Part shown: positions 59,300 to 64,000 of the stretch, in pieces | Layout of the letters: each line of letters starts with the position of its first letter | Numbering within the stretch: the first letter of the stretch is position 1 | NCBI GenBank assembly: GCA_964293305.1 | Contig: CAXYYO010000004.1 | Coordinates: forward strand, 49,908 to 113,907 | Direction of reading: 5' to 3' | DNA length: 64,000 nt | Source: CALAGJ01 sp964293305 | GTDB lineage: Bacteria > Bacteroidota > Bacteroidia > Chitinophagales > Chitinophagaceae | Translations under genes and position numbers: made by a program | The notes under the pieces: model-generated | What the model saw: only the letters and a program-made list of their open reading frames with translations | Database searches by the model: none | Told to the model about the DNA's origin: nothing

Positions 59300-61186
59300 T
59301 TACATCAATTCGCTGAGTTCAAGCCATCGCATCTCCTTTGCTTCTAAATGTGATTGTATATCTTCTAATTTTGTACTAATGGTTTGTATAAAATTATAAT
59401 CCGTTTCTCCAGAACTTAACTGTGTGGTGAGTTCATTTTTTTCAGATTCCAATTTTTGTATGTCTTTTTCAAGCAGCTCAAACTCTCTTTTCTCTTTATA
59501 CCCAACCTTTTGTTTTATAGGAGTAATAATATCTTTTTCTGAAACGGTAAGCTGATGTTTTTCTGTTGGAATATTTTTTTCTTTTTCTTTTAGGGATGAT
59601 CTGTACTGACTATAATTACCGGGAAAATCAGTAACCACGCCATCCCCTTCAAATACAAATAAGTGTTGTACTAATTTATCCATGAAATACCTGTCATGAC
59701 TTACTATCAGGAGGCATCCACCATATTCCTCTAAAAAATGCTCAAGCACTTCCAATGTAGGAAGGTCAAGATCATTTGTAGGCTCATCTAAAATTAAAAA
59801 ATTTGGATTTCGAAATAAAACAGTGAGTAGTTGTAATCGTTTTTTTTCTCCACCACTTAGTGATGAAAGATAGGTATACTGTTTTTCAGGACTAAATAAA
59901 AATAATTCTAGAAACTGCGCTGCACTTAGGCTTCCTCCCTTAGCAAGTGGAAAACTTTCGGCAATATTTTTTACATATTCTATTACACGTACATTCTCTT
60001 TTATATCAAGCCCTTGCTGAGAAAAATTTCCAAATACAACAGTATCACCAATATTTATTTTACCACTATCGGGTGGTTGCAAACCTTGTAAAATTTCTAG
60101 AAATGTACTTTTCCCAGCTCCATTTTTTCCAACCACTCCAATTCTTTCTCCCTTTGAAAATGTATAGTCAAAGCCCTTTAATACTTGTAGTGAACCAAAA
60201 TTTTTATATACTTTTTTTAGCTCCGCAATTTTGCCACCCATCCTGCTCATTTGCATTTGTAGCTGTATGTTAGCCTGAGCAATGTTTTGCTTCGCTTTCG
60301 CCTCTACCTCATAAAAATTATCCTGCCTGGCTTTGCTTTTTGTGGTGCGTGCACGGGGCTGTTTGCGCATCCATTCCAATTCTTTGCGGTAGGTGTTTTT
60401 TGCTTTATCAATACTGGCTAGTTCACTTTCCAGCCTTGCAGCTTTCTTTTCTAAATAATTGTCGTAATTACCTTTATATACAACCAACTTCATTCTATCA
60501 ATTTCCCATATTTCTGTACAGACATTATCCAAAAAGTACCTGTCATGCGATACCAATAGAAGTGTGATATGTTGTTGATTCAAAAAATGCTCCAACCATT
60601 CTATCATCTCCACATCCAAATGATTGGTTGGTTCATCCATAAGGAGTAGCGTGTGTTTATGCTCAAAACCAAGTTCTATAAGTGTACGTGCCAGCGCTAC
60701 TCTTTTTCGTTGGCCTCCGCTCAATGTGGCAGCTTTTTGTTCTAATTGGTGAATGTTTAATCTGCTAAATACTTCCTTTACCCTTGCTTCAAAATTCCAT
60801 GCATCCAACTCATCCATTTGTATTATGGCAAGACTCAACTTATCTGCATCATTGTTTTCTGTTGCAGTTTCATATTCTTTTATCGCAGCTATAATTGGGT
60901 GATTGATAAATGATTTACCATGAAAAATATTTTCTATTACGGTGAGTGAATCATTCAATGCTGGCTCCTGTTCAAATAAAGCAATGGTTACATCTTTATG
61001 AACCCAGATATTTCCTGATTCAGGATTGTCAACAAGGGAAAGCATTTTTAGCAATGTACTTTTCCCACTTCCATTGCGTGCTACCAAAGCAATTTTGTCC
61101 CCTTCATTTATATGAAAACTAATATCTTCTATCAATACCTGGGCACCATAACCTTTTGTTATATGCTCCGCAGAAATATAATGCAT
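59300..61186 (-). CDS. uup: ABC-F ATPase, Uup-like
   Basis: ABC-F proteins have two fused ATPase domains and no membrane domain, and act on ribosomes. The 628-residue protein has Walker A motifs GSGKST and GAGKST, signatures LSGGQRKRVAL and LSGGEKKRLQL, and Walker B with LLLMDEPTNHLDVEMIEW and LILDEPTNDLDLPTL. The linker region contains RKQPRARTTKSKARQ, typical of Uup. A C-terminal coiled coil (about 540-628) also fits Uup. The ATG at 61186 follows a perfect -7 promoter box by 4 nt, so the mRNA should be leaderless. glmS lies 86 nt upstream on the same strand. Confidence 0.92.
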   Translation of the reverse strand: MHYISAEHITKGYGAQVLIEDISFHINEGDKIALVARNGSGKSTLLKMLSLVDNPESGNIWVHKDVTIALFEQEPALNDSLTVIENIFHGKSFINHPIIAAIKEYETATENNDADKLSLAIIQMDELDAWNFEARVKEVFSRLNIHQLEQKAATLSGGQRKRVALARTLIELGFEHKHTLLLMDEPTNHLDVEMIEWLEHFLNQQHITLLLVSHDRYFLDNVCTEIWEIDRMKLVVYKGNYDNYLEKKAARLESELASIDKAKNTYRKELEWMRKQPRARTTKSKARQDNFYEVEAKAKQNIAQANIQLQMQMSRMGGKIAELKKVYKNFGSLQVLKGFDYTFSKGERIGVVGKNGAGKSTFLEILQGLQPPDSGKINIGDTVVFGNFSQQGLDIKENVRVIEYVKNIAESFPLAKGGSLSAAQFLELFLFSPEKQYTYLSSLSGGEKKRLQLLTVLFRNPNFLILDEPTNDLDLPTLEVLEHFLEEYGGCLLIVSHDRYFMDKLVQHLFVFEGDGVVTDFPGNYSQYRSSLKEKEKNIPTEKHQLTVSEKDIITPIKQKVGYKEKREFELLEKDIQKLESEKNELTTQLSSGETDYNFIQTISTKLEDIQSHLEAKEMRWLELSELM

Positions 61187-61190
61187 GCGG

Positions 61191-61198
61191 CAAAGATA
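61191..61198 (-). promoter_or_regulatory. -7 promoter box abutting the ABC-F start codon
   Basis: On the minus strand, TATCTTTG matches TAnnTTTG exactly and is followed by CCGC and then the ATG. It lies in the glmS/ABC-F gap, so the ABC-F gene has its own promoter. Confidence 0.58.
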
Positions 61199-61272
61199 AG
61201 TGGAGGACTACTGGTTATTGCAATCCTCTTCTTGTCATCATAAATTTGATAGTATATAATAGTGTAAATAGC

Positions 61273-63111
61273 TTATTCCACCGTTACACTTTTAGCTAGG
61301 TTTCTGGGTTTGTCCACATCGCAACCACGAGCCACACCAATATAATAGGCCAGAAGCTGTGTGGGTATAACACTCAGCATAGGCGCAATAATTTCGTGTG
61401 CCGCTGGCAATACAATGGTATCGTTTGCAAGTGTAGGGCTTATTCCATCCCCTTCGGTAATGATGGCTATAATTTGTCCTTTACGGGCTTTTATTTCCTG
61501 CATATTACTCACAATCTTTTCGTGCCAACTGTCTTTGGTGGCCACGAATACAACCGGTAGTGATTCATCCACCAATGCAATGGGTCCATGTTTCATTTCT
61601 GCTGCAGGATAGCCTTCTGCATGTATGTATGAAATTTCTTTTAGTTTTAGTGCTCCTTCTAAAGCCACAGGGAAATTATAACCTCTACCGAGGAATAAAA
61701 AATCGTCAGCAGATTTATACTTTTCTGCAAGCATTTTTATATGATCAGCTTGCTTCAATACTTCCTCCACTTTGGCGGGAACCTCTGCAAGTTCCTTACA
61801 TAGTAAATGATATGTTTCATGATCGATTGTACCTTTTGCTTCTGCAATTTTTAGTGCAATCATATTCAGCACTGCAAGCTGTCCTGTAAATGCTTTTGTA
61901 CTTGCTACTCCTATTTCTGGCCCTGCATGCGTATAGGCACCTGCATGAGATGTGCGTGCAATGCTGCTGCCCACCACATTTACAACACCTAATATTATGG
62001 CTCCTTTTTCCCTTGCATTTTCTATAGCAACTAAGGTATCGGCAGTTTCTCCACTTTGTGAAATAGCAATGATAATATCCCCTTTCTGTATAATTGGATT
62101 CCGATATCTAAACTCACTGGCATACTCTACTTCCACAGGTATGCGACAAAGCTCTTCAAAAACATACTCTGCCACCAAACCAGCATGCCAACTGGTGCCA
62201 CATGCAATAATGATGATTCGGTTTGCATGCATGATTTGCTCTGCATATTGCTGAATGCCACTCATTATAATTGTGCCAGCATCAGCATCTAAGCGACCCC
62301 TCAGGCAATCATAAATTGTTTGTGGTTGTTCAAATATTTCTTTTAGCATAAAGTGGTCGTAGCCACCTTTTTCAATAGCTGCTAATTCCATGTCTAATTT
62401 CGTAATGAAAGGCGTTTGCTTTTCATTACCAAGGTTTTTGAGGATGAGTTCATCAGCCTTAACAATGGCTACTTCATAGTCATTTACATACACCACTTCT
62501 TTGGTGTATTCTATAATGGGAGATGCATCACTTGCCAAGAAATGTTCTCCTTTTCCAATGCCTATAACCAATGGACTTCCTTTGCGTGCAGCAATTATAG
62601 TTTCAGGATCATTCTTGTCTATTAATAAAATACAGTAAGCACCTACCACTCTTTTTAATGCGCTGCGCAATGCTTCCTCCAGCGTACAATTATTATTTTT
62701 TTTAATGTCTTCAATAAAATTGAGCAATACTTCGGTGTCAGTATCACTGCTAAATGTATATCCCTTTTTGAGTAATTCTGTTTTAAGGTGAGCATAGTTT
62801 TCTATAATGCCGTTATGAATCATTGAAAAAGATCCACTATTGCTGACATGCGGATGCGCATTTCTATCACTCGGTTCTCCATGTGTAGCCCATCTTGTAT
62901 GACCAATGCCAATTTTGCCACCCATGTTTACACCTACTAACAAATCTTCAAGCTCAGCTACCCTTCCTTTTTTCTTATGAACTATTAGATTATTGTTTTG
63001 GATGATGGATACTCCGGTGCTATCATACCCCCTGTATTCCATTCTTTTCAGTCCTTTCATTAATACGGGATAAGCTTCCCGTGGGCCTACATATCCAATG
63101 ATTCCGCACAT
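61273..63111 (-). CDS. glmS: Glutamine-fructose-6-phosphate transaminase (isomerizing)
   Basis: GlmS makes glucosamine-6-phosphate from fructose-6-phosphate and glutamine, the first step to UDP-GlcNAc for wall and LPS. The 612-residue enzyme is full length. The class II glutaminase domain starts with the catalytic Cys2 (MCGIIGYVGPREAYPV), with EYRGYDSTGVS and GIGHTRWATHGEPSD. Two SIS domains follow (ACGTSWHAGLVAEYV, AISQSGETADTLVA, FLGRGYNFPVALEGALKLKE). The C-terminus DKPRNLAKSVTVE is the family end. It precedes the ABC-F gene by 86 nt on the same strand. No glmS ribozyme was recognised upstream. Confidence 0.97.
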   Translation of the reverse strand: MCGIIGYVGPREAYPVLMKGLKRMEYRGYDSTGVSIIQNNNLIVHKKKGRVAELEDLLVGVNMGGKIGIGHTRWATHGEPSDRNAHPHVSNSGSFSMIHNGIIENYAHLKTELLKKGYTFSSDTDTEVLLNFIEDIKKNNNCTLEEALRSALKRVVGAYCILLIDKNDPETIIAARKGSPLVIGIGKGEHFLASDASPIIEYTKEVVYVNDYEVAIVKADELILKNLGNEKQTPFITKLDMELAAIEKGGYDHFMLKEIFEQPQTIYDCLRGRLDADAGTIIMSGIQQYAEQIMHANRIIIIACGTSWHAGLVAEYVFEELCRIPVEVEYASEFRYRNPIIQKGDIIIAISQSGETADTLVAIENAREKGAIILGVVNVVGSSIARTSHAGAYTHAGPEIGVASTKAFTGQLAVLNMIALKIAEAKGTIDHETYHLLCKELAEVPAKVEEVLKQADHIKMLAEKYKSADDFLFLGRGYNFPVALEGALKLKEISYIHAEGYPAAEMKHGPIALVDESLPVVFVATKDSWHEKIVSNMQEIKARKGQIIAIITEGDGISPTLANDTIVLPAAHEIIAPMLSVIPTQLLAYYIGVARGCDVDKPRNLAKSVTVE

Positions 63112-63336
63112 AAAAAAATTAAATTTAAGCGATGTAATTCTAAGAAACTATCCATCATTGACACCATGTTTATTAGTACTCATGCATCACTGATTATCAT
63201 CAAAAATATTTTCAAACTTTTATAAATAAATATTTTGATAATATTTTTAACGTTGCGAATATCGGTAAAATTATGATTTTCAATATTCACTACTAAATGT
63301 TCTAAACCACCTGGTAAGCAAAATCTGGGTTAAGGA

Positions 63337-63440
63337 ACGTCATTGCAACGATGTAGGAGGAAGCAATCCCATGTAGTGAGTTGTATCTGCCTGATTGCTG
63401 TTTAAATTTGCTTCGTCCTGCCTCCTCGCAATGACGGACA
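63337..63440. repeat. Imperfect inverted repeat element (MITE/REP-like)
   Basis: The left arm begins AACGTCATTGCAACGATG and runs into GGAGGAAGCAATC. The right arm, read on the minus strand, gives CGTCATTGCGAGGAGGCAGG and then ACGAAGC. A centre of about 40 nt separates them. The arms share CGTCATTGC exactly, and the rest is degenerate. Similar CGTCATTGCGAGG-type elements are known as scattered intergenic repeats in various bacteria. Confidence 0.6.
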
Positions 63441-63450
63441 GGTAAAAGGC

Positions 63451-63668
63451 AATTGTCTGAACAATGATTTTTATGATTAAAGGATTCCTACGTTTAATTA
63501 TTGTGGGTTGTTTGCATCAGTTAAGTTATCTCAAATATCAACGCCATCATTCCATCAAAAAAATCAGGGCAACGCCTCACCCCGGCCCTCTCCGCCCGGA
63601 GAGGGAGCGGCTTCGTAGCATGATTGATCGTCTGAACTATGATTTTTATGATTAATGGATTCCCATGA
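63451..63668. repeat. Pair of ~40-nt direct repeats flanking a GC-rich hairpin
   Basis: The block GTCTGAACAATGATTTTTAT (from about 63456) recurs as GTCTGAACTATGATTTTTAT (from about 63630), each followed by GATTAA(A/T)GGATTCC. The repeats flank about 140 nt that include the GC-rich hairpin at 63586-63605. Confidence 0.7.
63586..63605. repeat. GC-rich palindrome
   Basis: CCCTCTCC / GGAGAGGG form a perfect 8-bp stem with a GCCC loop, inside a local GC-rich patch (CACCCCGGCC before, AGCGG after). This contrasts sharply with the AT-rich surroundings. No T-run follows, so it is not a terminator. Confidence 0.75.
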
Positions 63669-63780
63669 TTTTTGTTAGGCTATTAATTTTAATGGTTTAT
63701 AGTCTTTTTTAGAATCAAAGCCATCAACTTATCACTCCATCAACTATTCTAACAATTCCAATCAACAAATTAGTCCATTA

Positions 63781-63856
63781 ATAATTTATAACTCATAATT
63801 TATAACTCATAATTTATAACTCATAATTCATAACTCATAATTTATAACTCATAATT
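63781..63856. repeat. Tandem repeat, 14-nt unit
   Basis: Five consecutive copies of ATAATTTATAACTC (the fourth has one change, TTT to TTC) plus a partial sixth lie directly downstream of the T9SS gene's stop. No spacers are present. Confidence 0.92.
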
Positions 63857-63861
63857 AATCA

Positions 63862-64000
63862 TCATTCCTTCACCACTTTCTCCAGCTTTCTCCTTCCATC
63901 ACTCAGCATAAACTCTACCATATAAACTCCTTTGGGTAGCGCAGCAGTATTGAGGTTTATCGTATTTTCTCCACTATTTAAAAACCGTATTTCGGTATAA
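63862..64000 (-). CDS. 3' end of a T9SS-secreted protein (C-terminal sorting domain)
   Basis: On the minus strand the frame from base 64000 to a TGA at 63862-63864 codes 45 residues, and the rest of the gene lies beyond the window. The peptide reads like the end of a type A T9SS C-terminal domain: GENTINLNTAALPKGVYMVE, then FMLSDGRRKLEKVVKE. The Leu-Pro-Lys-Gly-Val-Tyr turn and basic end are characteristic. The identity of the secreted protein is unknown. Confidence 0.82.
   Translation of the reverse strand, partial: YTEIRFLNSGENTINLNTAALPKGVYMVEFMLSDGRRKLEKVVKE

Larger units (their letters stand above)
63112..63861. other. 750-nt repeat-rich intergenic region
   Basis: This non-coding stretch lies upstream of glmS and downstream of the truncated T9SS gene. 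It carries a large imperfect inverted repeat, two copies of a roughly 40-nt direct repeat, a GC-rich hairpin and a five-copy 14-nt tandem repeat, each listed separately. A 63-codon plus-strand reading frame at 63464-63655 is made of these repeats and is not a gene. Confidence 0.7.

Noticed and set aside
63112..63300. glmS ribozyme or riboswitch upstream of glmS
   Set aside because: I found no catalytic-core-like sequence in the leader, and the ribozyme is typical of Firmicutes.
63464..63655. 63-codon plus-strand frame in the right intergenic region
   Set aside because: It is composed of direct-repeat and palindrome sequence and has no recognisable features.
63781..63856. Tandem 14-nt repeat as a CRISPR array
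   Set aside because: The units are adjacent without spacers, are too short and AT-rich, and no cas gene is present.

Overview
The window looks like chromosomal DNA from a Bacteroidota bacterium, probably the Chitinophagales/Chitinophagaceae. It is AT-rich. The evidence for the phylum is: a SusC/SusD pair; three proteins with type IX secretion (T9SS) C-terminal domains; a short 285-residue primary sigma factor; families largely confined to Bacteroidota (DUF5606, DUF3822, DUF5777, DUF1735); and promoters of the Bacteroidota form TTTG-N19-21-TAnnTTTG, seen directly upstream of several genes. The family-level placement is only an impression. No tRNA, rRNA, CRISPR array, transposase or phage gene was recognised.

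Layout. 1-5.5 kb: a 5'-truncated susC, then susD and a DUF1735 surface lipoprotein, closed by a strong terminator. 5.6-15.8 kb: housekeeping genes (tex, a class V aminotransferase, kynureninase, an L,D-transpeptidase, a membrane zinc peptidase, a cyclophilin, gcvH, an ECF sigma/anti-sigma pair, DUF5606). 15.9-21.7 kb: one 1929-residue alpha-2-macroglobulin-like protein with a SusC-type regulatory plus plug module inserted, the most unusual gene here. 21.8-33.2 kb: a Lon-substrate-domain protein, a PpiD-like foldase, a T9SS-exported M14 carboxypeptidase, adenine deaminase, two small envelope proteins, rpoD, a heptose kinase and an isoaspartyl peptidase. 33.4-37.2 kb: yceD-rpmF-plsX facing bioD/rsmD/DUF3822. 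37.4-41.1 kb: lspA, then a three-gene DUF58/BatD-like/BatA set with no MoxR gene beside it. 41.6-46.7 kb: a 1693-residue T9SS-exported mosaic protein. 47-54.5 kb: recR, then a tightly packed set of small envelope proteins (OB-fold, CxxCH lipoprotein, two YceI proteins, a DUF5777 protein) running into a LytS-type sensor kinase and LytTR regulator. 54.8-63.1 kb: a GLPGLI-like protein, a START-like protein, LptF/G, an exported Mn-type superoxide dismutase, OsmC, a Uup-like ABC-F protein and glmS. 63.1-64 kb: a repeat-rich intergenic stretch and the 3' end of another T9SS protein.

How the genes fit together. Much of the window serves the envelope: nutrient uptake (SusCD), lipoprotein processing (lspA) and LPS supply and transport (heptose kinase, LptF/G), foldases, T9SS cargo, and probable defence or quality-control proteins (macroglobulin, exported SOD, OsmC). 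Two regulatory pairs are coded beside their likely partners: the ECF sigma/RskA-like anti-sigma pair, and the sensor kinase/LytTR pair that ends the YceI cluster. Three genes (a small unknown gene at 12441, recR and the ABC-F gene) have the -7 promoter box only 3-4 nt upstream of the start codon, which predicts leaderless mRNAs.
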